A stretch of 64,000 bases of DNA from Bifidobacteriaceae bacterium (lineage in GTDB: Bacteria > Actinomycetota > Actinomycetes > Actinomycetales > WQXJ01), in assembly GCA_031270825.1 (NCBI GenBank), contig JAISXH010000049.1, positions 37,521 through 101,520 on the forward strand, given 5' to 3'. This document shows positions 1 to 9,083 of this stretch, piece by piece; within the stretch, counting starts at the first letter, position 1; each line of letters opens with the position of its first letter. The notes beneath the pieces are model-generated. The model saw only the letters and a program-made list of their open reading frames with translations. It had not been told where the DNA came from and ran no database searches. A program made the position numbers and the translations under genes.

Positions 1-366
1 GTCTTGTCCGATGGCGTTTTCAGAGCCATTGAGCAGCCTTTCGCCGTCTCCGCACGGGCCCGGGGGCTTAGCCCGGCCGCGGTGCGGTACCGGCACGCCG
101 TCAAACATGCCGCCCTGCCGGTTGTGAACCTGGTCGGTTTGCAGATTGGCGGTCTGCTCGGCGGGGCGGTGATCGTGGAGCAGATCTTTGGCCGTCCGGG
201 GCTTGGCCAACTCGCCGTCAACGCGGTGATCGTCAAGGACGTGCCCTTGATCTTGGGGGTCACGCTGGTTTCGACCGCCGCCTATGTGGCCGCCTCGACA
301 ACGGTCGACCTGGTCGCCATCGCAATCGATCCGCGTCTGCGCACAGCCCGGGGAGGACCGAAATGA
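1..366 (+). CDS. Peptide-type ABC transporter permease, DppB family (5' end outside window)
   Basis: This is the C-terminal part of an inner-membrane permease of the dipeptide/oligopeptide/nickel ABC family. The visible 120 codons hold the cytoplasmic coupling loop (AVRYRHAVKHAALPVVN), followed by hydrophobic segments and the family-typical stretch EQIFGRPGLGQLAVNAV. Reading continues in frame to base 1, so the true start lies upstream. The stop overlaps the next gene's start (ATGA), indicating translational coupling with the DppC-type permease. The partner order DppB-DppC-ATPase-receptor is classical. The substrate cannot be told from this fragment. Confidence 0.9.
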   Translation, partial: VLSDGVFRAIEQPFAVSARARGLSPAAVRYRHAVKHAALPVVNLVGLQIGGLLGGAVIVEQIFGRPGLGQLAVNAVIVKDVPLILGVTLVSTAAYVAASTTVDLVAIAIDPRLRTARGGPK

Positions 367-1445
367 CCGCGCCTGTGGCTCCTGTCGCGCCCGTCACTCC
401 TACCGCACCCGTCGCCTCTGCCGCACCTGTCGCGCCCGTCATTCCTGCCGAGACCGTCGTGCCCGCCGCATCCGTCGCCCCTGCCGCGCCCGACGTCACC
501 GGCGTTGTCCCCACCCCCGACGGCGCCGCCCGTCCGGCCCCCGTTGGCGCTCAGACGGCGGTGAAGTCGCCGGGCCGGGCGTCAACAAAGCTGCGGTCGG
601 CGCCGGCCAAGGCGTCGCGTCTATTGGGCGCCTGGTTGGCACGCCTGCAATGGGACCTTGTTTTCGCCCTGCCGATCCTGGCCGTGGTCGCCCTGGCGGC
701 GATCGCGCCTGGGCTGTTGACCAGCGCCGACCCGCTCGACGGCAACCCCCGGGAATCCCATCTGGCCCCTAGCTGGGAGCACCCGGCCGGCACGGACCTG
801 CTCGGTCGCGATGTCTTGACCCGGGTCATCTACGGTGCCCGCTACTCGGTCGCGATCGGGTTGGGCGCCTCGGTGGTGGCAGTGCTGCTCGGCTTGGTTG
901 TGGGGCTTGGATCGGCCGTCGCGCCGCGCTGGCTCCAACAGGTCTCCGATCGCCTCATCGACGTGCTGGCGGCCTTTCCCGGGCTGCTCTTGGCGATGTT
1001 CTTGATCACCTTCACCGGCCGCGGCCCTGACAACCTGGTCCTCGCTCTGGGGTTCGGGTCGCTGCCCGCCTACGCCCGGCTGATCAAGGCGAACGCCTCG
1101 GTCACACTTCAGTCGGGATATGTCGAACAAGCCAAGACCTTCGGCTTGAGCAAGGCACGAATCGTGCTTCGCCATGTTCTGCCCAACGCGCTCGGCGCCC
1201 TGCCGATCATGGTCACGATCGGCTTGGGAGGCGCCATCATCGGTTCGTCCGCGCTGAGCTTCCTGGGCCTGGGGCCGCAGCCGCCGGCCGCCGAATGGGG
1301 CCTGCTCCTGGCGGAAAGCCGCGCCTACCTGCGCCAAGCCTGGTGGAGCGCCATCTACCCGGGGATCGCTCTGACAGCGGTGGTGGTCGCCTCGACCGTC
1401 TTGGGCCAGAGCCTGCAGCGCCGCTACGAACGGAGAGACCGATGA
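363..1445 (+). CDS. Peptide-type ABC transporter permease, DppC family
   Basis: Second membrane subunit of the importer, 360 aa. Residues 1 to about 90 are an unusual Ala/Pro/Val-rich low-complexity cytoplasmic extension (APVAPVAPVTPTAPVA), absent from typical DppC proteins of about 300 aa. Then follow a first transmembrane helix (FALPILAVVALAAIAPGLL), the conserved HPAGTDLLGRDVLTRVIYGA segment and the coupling loop AKTFGLSKARIVLRHVLPNA. It overlaps both neighbours by four bases (ATGA), so the permeases and ATPase are probably co-translated. The extension is encoded by degenerate Pro/Ala codon repeats and is probably dispensable for transport; that last point is inference. Confidence 0.92.
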   Translation: MTAPVAPVAPVTPTAPVASAAPVAPVIPAETVVPAASVAPAAPDVTGVVPTPDGAARPAPVGAQTAVKSPGRASTKLRSAPAKASRLLGAWLARLQWDLVFALPILAVVALAAIAPGLLTSADPLDGNPRESHLAPSWEHPAGTDLLGRDVLTRVIYGARYSVAIGLGASVVAVLLGLVVGLGSAVAPRWLQQVSDRLIDVLAAFPGLLLAMFLITFTGRGPDNLVLALGFGSLPAYARLIKANASVTLQSGYVEQAKTFGLSKARIVLRHVLPNALGALPIMVTIGLGGAIIGSSALSFLGLGPQPPAAEWGLLLAESRAYLRQAWWSAIYPGIALTAVVVASTVLGQSLQRRYERRDR

Positions 1446-3139
1446 CCACGGTTCTCGGCGCGCTCGCGGCGCCCAGCGACGCCGCCCCGACCAGCCCGGT
1501 CCTCCAGGTGCGCGGGCTGCATGTCGAATTCGCCAGCCGCGAGCGTTATGTGCACGCCGTTCGCGGCATCGACTTGTCGATTCACCGGGGCGAAGCGGTG
1601 GCCTTGGTGGGGGAATCGGGATCGGGCAAGTCTGTCACCGCGCTGAGCTTGTTGGGCTTGGCCGCCAAGACGGCCAGGATCACGGCCGACGAGTTTCGAC
1701 TGGCCGGTCGCGACCTGTCTGGTCTTCCTGACCGCGGTTGGCGCCAGATTCGCGGATCCCAGGTGGGCCTAGTCCTGCAAGACGCGCTGACCTCTTTGGA
1801 CCCGCTGCGGACCGTTGGCCAGGAGGTGGCCGAAGCCTTGCGCGCGCACAGCGGCAAGAAATCCAAAGGGACCGGCGCCCAGGTCGAAGCGCTGTTGGCC
1901 GAGGTCGGGTTCCCCGATCCGGCGGTGCGCGCGAACCAGTACGCGCATCAGCTTTCGGGCGGACTGCGCCAGCGCGCCTTGATCGCGACCGCGCTGGCGG
2001 GGAACCCTTTGTTGTTGGTGGCCGACGAGCCGACCACAGCTCTCGACGTGACTGTGCAGGCGCAGATCTTGGACCTGCTCGGTCGCCGGCGGGACACGGG
2101 CACCGCGTTGTTGCTCATCTCTCACGATCTGGCAGTGGTTTCGCAGGTGGCGGACCGGGTCTTGGTGATGCGGGAAGGCGAAGTCGTCGAAGAGGGCACA
2201 GCCGCCCAGCTCTTGGGCGATCCCAAACATCCTTACACCAAGGCCCTGCTGCGGGCGGTGCCCTCGGCCGCGACACGCGGCCAGCGTCTGTCTGGTGGTG
2301 AAACCGAGCGGCCGGGCGACACGCTCGAGCGGGAAGCCACGTCTGAGCGGCGGCCGTCGGCTGACGGCCTGACGCCGGTGCTGCGGGCGGTCGCAGTGTC
2401 GAAGACCTTCAAACTGTCGGGGCATCGTCAGTTGCGGGCGGTGGTGGACGTCGACGTGACGGTCGCTCCTGGCGCCAAAGTCGGCATCGTGGGCGAGTCC
2501 GGCTCGGGGAAATCGACTCTGGCGAGGATGCTGCTGGGACTGATAGAGCCTGATCAAGGGCAGGTCGAGATCATGGGACGCCCCTGGCGGGCGGCTGATC
2601 GGCGCGAGCGCGGCCGCCTACGCCGGGCCGTGCAGTTCGTCTCCCAGGACGCGGCCTCCTCATTCGATCCTCGCTACACCGTTGAGCAAATTGTCGAAGA
2701 GCCGCTGCGGTCGTCGGCGCTTTCGCGGGCCGAACGGGCTGAAAGGGTGCTCCAGGCGCTGGCCCTGACACACCTGGAACCGTCGCTGTTGAAAGTGGTG
2801 CCGCGCAATTTGTCCGGCGGCCAGCGCCAGCGGGTGGCGATCGCACGGGCCCTGGCCATGGAGCCGGAGGTGCTGGTTTGCGACGAGCCCGTCTCAGCCC
2901 TCGACGTGTCGATCCAAGCCCAGATCCTCGACCTGCTGGCTGAGCTGAATGAACGCACCGGCACCGCCATAGTGTTCATTTCCCACGACATCGGGGTGGT
3001 CCATCACTTGGTGGACGACGTGCTGGTAATGCACCGCGGCCGGATCGTCGAGCAGGGGCCGGTCGAGCGCGTGTTCAACCAGCCGTCTCATCCCTACACC
3101 CAAACACTTCTGCGCGCCGTGCCCCGTTTAGCCCGGTGA
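1442..3139 (+). CDS. ABC importer ATPase, two nucleotide-binding domains in one chain (DppD-DppF type fusion)
   Basis: This cytoplasmic protein of 565 aa powers the importer. It carries two complete ATPase domains: Walker A GESGSGKS occurs twice (near residues 57 and 348), the signatures are LSGGLRQR and LSGGQRQR, and the Walker B stretches are LLVADEPTTALDVTVQAQIL and VLVCDEPVSALDVSIQAQIL. Each half ends with the oligopeptide-transporter C-terminal motif (HPYTKALLRAVP, HPYTQTLLRAVP). I chose the ATG at 1442, which overlaps the DppC stop, instead of an in-frame start further upstream inside dppC. Single-chain DppDF proteins are common in Actinomycetota. Confidence 0.95.
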   Translation: MTTVLGALAAPSDAAPTSPVLQVRGLHVEFASRERYVHAVRGIDLSIHRGEAVALVGESGSGKSVTALSLLGLAAKTARITADEFRLAGRDLSGLPDRGWRQIRGSQVGLVLQDALTSLDPLRTVGQEVAEALRAHSGKKSKGTGAQVEALLAEVGFPDPAVRANQYAHQLSGGLRQRALIATALAGNPLLLVADEPTTALDVTVQAQILDLLGRRRDTGTALLLISHDLAVVSQVADRVLVMREGEVVEEGTAAQLLGDPKHPYTKALLRAVPSAATRGQRLSGGETERPGDTLEREATSERRPSADGLTPVLRAVAVSKTFKLSGHRQLRAVVDVDVTVAPGAKVGIVGESGSGKSTLARMLLGLIEPDQGQVEIMGRPWRAADRRERGRLRRAVQFVSQDAASSFDPRYTVEQIVEEPLRSSALSRAERAERVLQALALTHLEPSLLKVVPRNLSGGQRQRVAIARALAMEPEVLVCDEPVSALDVSIQAQILDLLAELNERTGTAIVFISHDIGVVHHLVDDVLVMHRGRIVEQGPVERVFNQPSHPYTQTLLRAVPRLAR

Positions 3140-3185
3140 GCCGAACCAACCAACACTCAGTAACCAATCAAGGAGATCAACTCAA

Positions 3186-4859
3186 ATGTCTAATCACCGC
3201 CGCGCCGCGGCACTGGTCACCGCCGCCGCGCTGGTCGCAGTCCTGGGCGGCTGCGGCACGAACGGGTCGAGTTCGGACAAATCGTCCGGGGGGGCGAACG
3301 CGAGCGATTCGAATGCGAAACCGGTCGAAGGAGGCACGCTCTATTGGGCCGTGGCAACCGCGCCACCGACCATCAACCCCCACTTGAACGGTTTGGCGAA
3401 GGTCAGCCCGCTGCTGCGGAACGCCTATGCCTCCTATTTGTACCTGAGTGAGGATGGCGTGTACGAGCCTTGGCTGGCTGAGGGCTTCGAAGAATCAGAG
3501 GACGGCCTCACCGTCACGTTGAACCTGCGCGAAGACGTGACCTTCTCCGACGGCGAGCCGCTCAACGCCGATGCCGTCCTGGCCAACTTCGACAAGATCA
3601 CCTCTGAAGGCTACGGCCGGGGCACGCCGGCGGCGCTGCGCAATGTCGAGGCGATCAACAAGGCTGACGACTTGACCGTCGAGTTCGTGTTGACCACCAC
3701 GGACATTCTGTTCTTGCAGTACTTGGCCAGCCTTTCGTCGGCCCCGCTGTCGCCTAAGTCCCTTGAGTTGGAGCAGACCGTGCTTGAGTCCGGCGGTCCG
3801 GAACTCGCCGGGGTGGGACCGTTTGTGATAACCAACTACACCGCGAACACCGAGTTGGTCCTGGAAAAGCGGGCCGACTACAAGTGGGCGCCGCAGTCGA
3901 TCGCCGGCGGCCAGACCGCCGCCTACCTCGATGAGCTGGTCTACCGCATTCTGCCTGAGGGCGCCACCCGGACTGGGGCGTTGGAGCAGGGGCAGGTTCA
4001 AATCGCCTCAGACATCCAGCCGCTCGACGTGGCATTGTTCGAAGAGCGTGAAGGCTTCCAGTATGTCTCCAGCATTCTGTCCGGGACGCCGTATTTCATC
4101 ATCTTCAACCCGCATAAGGCGCCGGTGGACGACATTCGGGTGCGCCAGGCCTTCGCGCTCGGTTCGGATCTCGACGCCATCATCGAGGCGGTCTATCACG
4201 GCTCCTACACCAGGGCCTGGGCGCCCATCTCGTCGCGGGGTCCGTGGGCGGCCGATTTGGAGGGCTGGAACACCACTGACATCGACAAAGCCAACGAACT
4301 GTTGGATCAGGCCGGTTGGACCGAACGCGACTCCGAAGGCATACGGGTCAAGGACGGCCAACCGCTCAGAATCGAGATGTACACCGGCACCAGCCGGCTG
4401 CGCGAATCGCGTGACCAGGTTCATCTGGCCCTGAGCGAGGCGTTGAAAGACAACGTCGGAATCGACTACCACTTCGAGGTGGTGGATGATGGCACCGCTG
4501 CGGAAAAGGCCGCGGCCGAGGGATACACCATCACTGACCCGTCGTACCTGAGTCCCGACCCGGCCGGAGGCTTCGAATCCGTCTACCATTCCGATCCGGC
4601 CCGGGGTGTGATCGGCGGCGGAATGTTCGCCGACACGAAGCTGGACGAATGGATCGACGCGGGCCGTTTCACAACTGACCTGGAGACCCGCAAGGCGGCC
4701 TACAAAGAGTTCCAGGAGTACATCACCAAAGAGCAGTGGTATGTCTTGCCGGTCTACGAACCCCAGGACTCAGTCGCCGCCACCGACAAGGTGAAGAACA
4801 TCACCCTCGACGGCCTGGGCCAACCCTTCGGCGCCTACACCATCTGGCTCGAGCCCTGA
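3186..4859 (+). CDS. Extracellular solute-binding lipoprotein, family 5
   Basis: Receptor of the ABC importer, 557 aa. The N-terminus is a lipoprotein signal peptide (AALVTAAALVAVLGGCGTN) with lipobox LGGC, so the mature protein should be anchored outside the membrane by its Cys. Family-5 hallmarks follow: a WLAEGFEESEDGLTVTLNLR segment, the FSDGEPLNADAV stretch and the FADTKLDEWID region near the C-terminus. AAGGAGA lies just before the ATG. Family 5 binds peptides, opines, nickel chelates and some sugars; the downstream oxidoreductase and amidohydrolase suggest a nitrogen-containing small molecule, but that is inference. Confidence 0.93.
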   Translation: MSNHRRAAALVTAAALVAVLGGCGTNGSSSDKSSGGANASDSNAKPVEGGTLYWAVATAPPTINPHLNGLAKVSPLLRNAYASYLYLSEDGVYEPWLAEGFEESEDGLTVTLNLREDVTFSDGEPLNADAVLANFDKITSEGYGRGTPAALRNVEAINKADDLTVEFVLTTTDILFLQYLASLSSAPLSPKSLELEQTVLESGGPELAGVGPFVITNYTANTELVLEKRADYKWAPQSIAGGQTAAYLDELVYRILPEGATRTGALEQGQVQIASDIQPLDVALFEEREGFQYVSSILSGTPYFIIFNPHKAPVDDIRVRQAFALGSDLDAIIEAVYHGSYTRAWAPISSRGPWAADLEGWNTTDIDKANELLDQAGWTERDSEGIRVKDGQPLRIEMYTGTSRLRESRDQVHLALSEALKDNVGIDYHFEVVDDGTAAEKAAAEGYTITDPSYLSPDPAGGFESVYHSDPARGVIGGGMFADTKLDEWIDAGRFTTDLETRKAAYKEFQEYITKEQWYVLPVYEPQDSVAATDKVKNITLDGLGQPFGAYTIWLEP

Positions 4860-4891
4860 AAATCAGCACGGGGACGGTGATTGTGTTGACT
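4859..4891 (+). repeat. Dispersed 38-bp hairpin element, copy 1
   Basis: Directly after the receptor stop codon, AATCAGCAC and GTGTTGACT can pair around a GC-rich loop containing GGGGACGGTGATT. The same unit recurs at 7654, 23715 and three times at 24685-24800. Its position suggests it could act as the 3' end of the transporter transcript. Confidence 0.7.
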
Positions 4892-4968
4892 GCACGACGG
4901 CCGTCCCCGCTCGAACCCTCCGACCAATCCGACTGCACGTGTGAACAGATCCTGAGAGGAACACCATC

Positions 4969-6120
4969 GTGGCCATCACGTCATTGAGTTTCGTACACAT
5001 TTTCCCGCTAGCCTCCGGCGAGGCTGCCGCCGATAGCCTCGAAGAAGGCATCAAGCTGTTCCAGTTCGCCGAGCAACTGGGCTACAACGCCGGCTACATC
5101 CGCACGCGGCATCTTCAGCACGCGCCCGCCGCGCCGGCGGTCCTGCAGGCCGCCATAGGTCAGCGCACCACCAAGATCGAGATCGGCAACGCTTGCATTG
5201 TCGGTCAGTATGAGAACCCCTTCAACCTGGCGGAGGAGATCTCGCTGGCGGCCGCGCTGAGCCGGGGGCGTTTGCGGCCGGGCTTGGCCATCTCGCCGCC
5301 ACAGGGGTTCGAAGCCGGCCAGGAAGCGCTGTTCTACGGCGCCGGCTGGCGTGACGAGGACTACTCTCGCGACCGATTGAACCTGATCCGCGAACTCGTG
5401 GGCGGGCGCAAAGTGCACCTCGACCTGTCCAAGTTCAAGCCGGGCGGCCGTTCGTCGCAGCTCAAGGAGAGCGAGGAGATCAAGGACACCAGTCCGACGC
5501 CCACAGGCATCAACGCCGGGCTGTTCTCCGACCAGGTGGAGCCGCATTGGCCGGGCTTGGCCGAGAATTTCTGGTTGTCCTCGACCTCGGTCGGCTCGGC
5601 CACCTGGGCGGCCGAGAACCGGTGGCACATCATCAATGCCAACATGTTCCACGGCCCCAAGTCTCTGGGGCTGACCGCTTCGACCACCTTCGATGAGGCG
5701 CAGAGTCTGCAGGGGGCGGCGTATCGGGAACACGCGGCGCCGGGATTCACCGGAAAGCTCGCCCATGGCAGGGTGATCGTCCCCACCGATGTCGCCACCT
5801 CCGAACAGGCGGCCAAGTACCGGGCCTACCTGGATGAGCGAACGCCGCGGACATTGGCTCCGATCGACAACGGCGACGATTACTTCTACATCCGCAAAGA
5901 TTCGGTCGCCTCAATCCAGGCCATTCTCGACGATTTGGGGGGTGACCCCGCCTTCGCCTACGCAGACGAGCTCGCCGTCCTGCTGCCTTTCACCTTCGCG
6001 TTTGAGGACTATCTCCAAATCCTCGAGCAAGTGGCCACTCGCCTGGCCCCGGAACTGGGGTGGCGGCCAAACTCGCTGTCCTTGGGGGACCGGCTCCAAA
6101 GCGCGCCGGCTCTGGTCTAG
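4969..6120 (+). CDS. LLM-class (luciferase-like) flavin-dependent oxidoreductase
   Basis: 383-aa cytoplasmic protein of the bacterial luciferase-like TIM-barrel superfamily. The family pattern is visible in the N-terminal strand (TSLSFVHIFPLAS), the helix EEGIKLFQFAEQLGYNAGYI, the strand TTKIEIGNACIVGQYENPFN and the motif LAEEISLAAALSRGRLRPGL that follows. Such enzymes use FMNH2 or F420 to oxidise small molecules; which cofactor is used here is not visible. GTG start with GAGAGGAA upstream. It sits 109 bp after the receptor gene, separated by the hairpin element, and precedes an amidohydrolase, suggesting both degrade the imported compound. No flavin reductase lies in the window. Confidence 0.85.
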   Translation: MAITSLSFVHIFPLASGEAAADSLEEGIKLFQFAEQLGYNAGYIRTRHLQHAPAAPAVLQAAIGQRTTKIEIGNACIVGQYENPFNLAEEISLAAALSRGRLRPGLAISPPQGFEAGQEALFYGAGWRDEDYSRDRLNLIRELVGGRKVHLDLSKFKPGGRSSQLKESEEIKDTSPTPTGINAGLFSDQVEPHWPGLAENFWLSSTSVGSATWAAENRWHIINANMFHGPKSLGLTASTTFDEAQSLQGAAYREHAAPGFTGKLAHGRVIVPTDVATSEQAAKYRAYLDERTPRTLAPIDNGDDYFYIRKDSVASIQAILDDLGGDPAFAYADELAVLLPFTFAFEDYLQILEQVATRLAPELGWRPNSLSLGDRLQSAPALV

Positions 6121-6296
6121 CGGGGTTGATGGTCTCAGTTAGGGCCAGCCCCTGAGCGCGGCCGCCAGGACGGAGAACGGTCGCTGTTGTGGACGTCTGC
6201 GTGGGCGTCTGCGGTTCGCGTCGGCGCCGGCCAGGGCGTGCTGGTCAAAGCATGCTTAGGTGGTGCCGACCGAGCCCTGATTGAAAGGAATCCAGT

Positions 6297-7643
6297 ATGG
6301 CTGAACGGCCTTCCCGCGCCGTCGACTCCGCTTTGGCGCCGCAGCGGCACCGCGTGCTGACGGCTGACAGGGTGTTCACGGGCGCCGCGACCACGCACGT
6401 GGAGCGCGGCGCGGTGGCGATAGACGCGGGGGTTGTGGCTTGGGCCGGCCCGCAGTCCGATTTGCCGCCAGACTACGCCGATTGGGAACGAACCGATTAT
6501 GGCCCTGCGACCATCCTGCCTGGGTTGATCGAAACGCATGCCCACCTGGGCTCATATTCTTGGTCGGTGCAGCCGGACACGCCGGACGCTTCGGTCCACG
6601 CGACTGCCTGGGAGGCGTTGTCCTCGGTCAAGATCGCGCGCCAGTTGGCCTCGGTGGGCGTCACGACGGTTCAATCGCTCGGCACCCGGGACTACGCCGA
6701 TGTCGCTCTGCGAGAGGCGATCCGCCATGGCTTGGTGCACGGTCCGCGCATCGTGGCCGTCGGCGCGCCCATCACCTATTCCGGTGGGCACGGCTGGAAC
6801 CACGGCGCCACCGCCGACTCGATCCCGGAGATCTTGCGCCAGGTGCGCTTGCACCATCTAGCCGGCGCCGACGCCATCAAAGTGATGGCCACCGGCGGTT
6901 TCATGTCTCACGCCACCGCCCCGTGGAACGCCCAGTTCACCGTCGAGGAGTTGCGTGCGCTGATCGATGACGCCCACCGGTTGGGCAAGCATGTGGCCGC
7001 TCACGCCCACGGCACCGAGGGAATCAGGCAGCTGGTCGAAGCCGGCATCGACTACATCACCCACGCCACCTTTGTCGGTCAGGACGGCGTCACCGATTTC
7101 GACCCCGAACTGGCCGATCGCATAGCCCAGCGGGGCATTTACGTGGACGGCTGCGCGCCGCCCTCCTACCCCCCGGTTCCAGGTGAGACGCGAACACCGA
7201 GGGCCTGGCAGCTGTATCAACACGGCGCCAAACTGGTGACCGGTCACGACATCGGGGCGGTTTATCCCGCCAGCGCCTACACCTACGGTCTGAAACAGCT
7301 AGAGGCCTCGGGCCTGCCCCGCTCTGAAGTCCTCATCGCCGCCACCTCCCGTTCGGCTGGTGCTGTCGGTCTGGCCGGGGTGACCGGTGTGCTTGGGCCC
7401 GGCTACGCGGCGGACCTGATCGCGGTCCAAGGCGATCCTTTGGCCAACTTGGACGCGCTGGACCACCTGATCGAGGTCGTGATCGAGGGCCGCACCTTTG
7501 AGCCTGAGTGGATCGAACGATTTGATCCCGGCGAGTCAGGCCAGGCGCCTGGGCGGCATGGCCCTACGTTGCCTGGCGACCCGCGCGCCGCCCTGATCAA
7601 TCGCCGCCGGCGCGCCGCCGGGCACCCTTTCCCCCGTGGGTGA
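6297..7643 (+). CDS. Metal-dependent amidohydrolase (imidazolonepropionase-like)
   Basis: 448-aa cytoplasmic hydrolase of the amidohydrolase superfamily. Metal ligands are recognisable: the HxH of ETHAHLGSY (about residue 80), histidines in HVAAHAHGTEGI (about 235) and YITHATFVG (about 255), and the Asp of TGHDIGAV (about 319). The C-terminal GYAADLIAVQGDPLANLDAL is the usual beta-sandwich return of this superfamily. Members hydrolyse C-N bonds of cyclic amides, dipeptides or similar substrates. The ATG is preceded by AAAGGAA. Given the upstream transporter and oxidoreductase, a catabolic step is likely, but the substrate is unknown. Confidence 0.87.
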   Translation: MAERPSRAVDSALAPQRHRVLTADRVFTGAATTHVERGAVAIDAGVVAWAGPQSDLPPDYADWERTDYGPATILPGLIETHAHLGSYSWSVQPDTPDASVHATAWEALSSVKIARQLASVGVTTVQSLGTRDYADVALREAIRHGLVHGPRIVAVGAPITYSGGHGWNHGATADSIPEILRQVRLHHLAGADAIKVMATGGFMSHATAPWNAQFTVEELRALIDDAHRLGKHVAAHAHGTEGIRQLVEAGIDYITHATFVGQDGVTDFDPELADRIAQRGIYVDGCAPPSYPPVPGETRTPRAWQLYQHGAKLVTGHDIGAVYPASAYTYGLKQLEASGLPRSEVLIAATSRSAGAVGLAGVTGVLGPGYAADLIAVQGDPLANLDALDHLIEVVIEGRTFEPEWIERFDPGESGQAPGRHGPTLPGDPRAALINRRRRAAGHPFPRG

Positions 7644-7653
7644 CGCGGCAACG

Positions 7654-7690
7654 CAAAATCAGCACAATCACCGTCCCCTTGCGTGTTTTG
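7654..7690. repeat. Dispersed 38-bp hairpin element, copy 2
   Basis: The stretch CAAAATCAGCAC-AATCACC is followed by GTCCCC and GCGTGTTTTG, whose outer arms CAAAA/TTTTG can pair. It lies in the 77-bp gap between convergent genes, where a bidirectional terminator would be expected. Confidence 0.6.
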
Positions 7691-7720
7691 GCACCGCAGG
7701 GCGGGAACAGGGCTTTGGGG

Positions 7721-8725
7721 CTAGGCGGAGTCGCGGACCACCAGTTCGGTGGGGAAGACGCGCGGCCATGAGCCCCAGCGGCCGGTGCGGAGGCGCTCGA
7801 CCATTAGGTCCGCGCCCGCCGAACTCAACAAGGCGATCGGCTGGGCCACCGTGGTCAGGCGAGGGGACACCCGGGTCGCGGCGGCGGAGTCGTCGAAGCC
7901 GACCACGGCGAGGTCCTCCGGCACGCGCCTGCCCTGGGCGGCGGCGGCATGGAGCGTCGCCACCGCCAGGGTGTCGGATTGAGCGAAGACCGCGTCGACG
8001 GCCGGATCGGCCCGCAGTAGCTCAGCCGCCGCGGCGGTGGCGCCAGCGGCCTGAAAGTCCAGTTCGACGTAGGGTCCCGGCTCCAGGCCCGCCTCCCGGT
8101 GGGCTCTGAGCCAACCGGCGCGGCGGTCGACAGCGGCGATCCGGACCAGCGCTCCGCCCATGCAAGCGACCCGCCGCCGGCCCTGATCGAGCAGGTGCTT
8201 GGTGGCGATGTAGCCGCCATGGACGTTGTCGGCGTCGACATAGGGGAAATCCCTGGTGCTATCCGGCGGCCTTCCGACGAAGACGAGCGGCAGTTCCAAT
8301 TCTGTGAGCAACTCTTCCAGCTGCGGGTCGCGGATGAAATGGACCACGATGATCCCGTCCACGTTGGAGTGGTGCAGGAACCGCCTGGTGGTGGCGATCG
8401 GGTCGGCTGGATCGGTCAAAGCCAGTTGGGGCTGTAGGCCGGCCCGCCAGAGCCGGTGCGAGATCGCATCGATCGCTATGGCGATGAAGGGATCGACGAA
8501 CATGGCGGCCGGGCTTTCCGGCGTGACGATGGCGACTTGGTCGGTCCGCTGGCGGGCCAGTGTCTGGGCCGCCCGGTTGGGCACAAAACCCAGGTCCGCC
8601 ACCGCCTGATTGACGGACTCGATCGACTGTGCCGAGGCCACGCCGCCGTTGATCACCCGCGAGGCTGTCGACCTCGACACGCCCGCGGCCCGCGCCACCT
8701 GGTCAAGGGTGACCGGTTCGGTCAT
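7721..8725 (-). CDS. LacI-family transcriptional repressor
   Basis: 334-aa DNA-binding regulator. The N-terminal helix-turn-helix VTLDQVARAAGVSRSTASRV (residues 4-23) followed by INGG is diagnostic. The rest is a periplasmic-binding-protein-like sensor: a VDGIIVVHFIRDPQLEELL segment, FPYVDADNVHGGYIATKHLL, and the C-terminal PEDLAVVGFDDS. I chose the ATG at 8725 because GGAGG lies eight bases before it; a longer in-frame start would add an unrelated N-terminus of 45 residues. It converges on the transporter/catabolic genes and is the obvious candidate to repress them in the absence of ligand. No operator is identifiable, since the operon promoter lies outside the window. Confidence 0.93.
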   Translation of the reverse strand: MTEPVTLDQVARAAGVSRSTASRVINGGVASAQSIESVNQAVADLGFVPNRAAQTLARQRTDQVAIVTPESPAAMFVDPFIAIAIDAISHRLWRAGLQPQLALTDPADPIATTRRFLHHSNVDGIIVVHFIRDPQLEELLTELELPLVFVGRPPDSTRDFPYVDADNVHGGYIATKHLLDQGRRRVACMGGALVRIAAVDRRAGWLRAHREAGLEPGPYVELDFQAAGATAAAAELLRADPAVDAVFAQSDTLAVATLHAAAAQGRRVPEDLAVVGFDDSAAATRVSPRLTTVAQPIALLSSAGADLMVERLRTGRWGSWPRVFPTELVVRDSA

Positions 8726-8829
8726 CTGGCGCCTCCGAAGTCCCGGTTCGGGCGCGCCGGTGGACGCGCTCCCACCATCGTAACCGCCCAGCCAGAACCA
8801 CGCCGAATGAAGCGGTCCGCGCCGCAGCC

Positions 8830-8927
8830 GGCCAAGCCCCACCCCACCGCGCCAGGCCAAGTCTCATTGCACGCCGCCCGGCCAAGCCCCATCGCGCCGC
8901 GCCCGGCAAGTCGCATCGTGCCGCCCA
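8830..8927. repeat. Four 25-bp tandem repeats between lacI-type and abrB-type genes
   Basis: Units begin GGCCAAGCCCC or GGCCAAGTC at 8830, 8855 and 8880; a shorter, more degenerate fourth unit begins GGCAAGTC at 8905. They lie in the 358-bp gap between two divergent regulator genes. The rest of that gap shows only the palindrome at 9003 and GC-rich sequence without a credible gene. Confidence 0.75.
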
Positions 8928-9002
8928 GGCGCCGACTCGCCCGGGCGGCCGGCGATCCGAGAGCTTGCCCTGCGATCACGCCGCGCTCTCACAGAGGCGC
9001 TG

Positions 9003-9018
9003 TCTTCGCGCGCGAAGA
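9003..9018. promoter_or_regulatory. Perfect 16-bp palindrome, candidate operator upstream of abrB-type gene
   Basis: TCTTCGCGCGCGAAGA is an exact inverted repeat 66 bp before the AbrB-type start. A TAGAGT sequence at 9045-9050 could be its -10 box. AbrB-type regulators are often autoregulated, so self-binding is possible. Function is inferred only from position and symmetry. Confidence 0.4.
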
Positions 9019-9083
9019 AAGTCATGTTCCGCATGAAAGACATGTAGAGTGTGAGATTACATACCAACGACTCAGGAGCCAAA

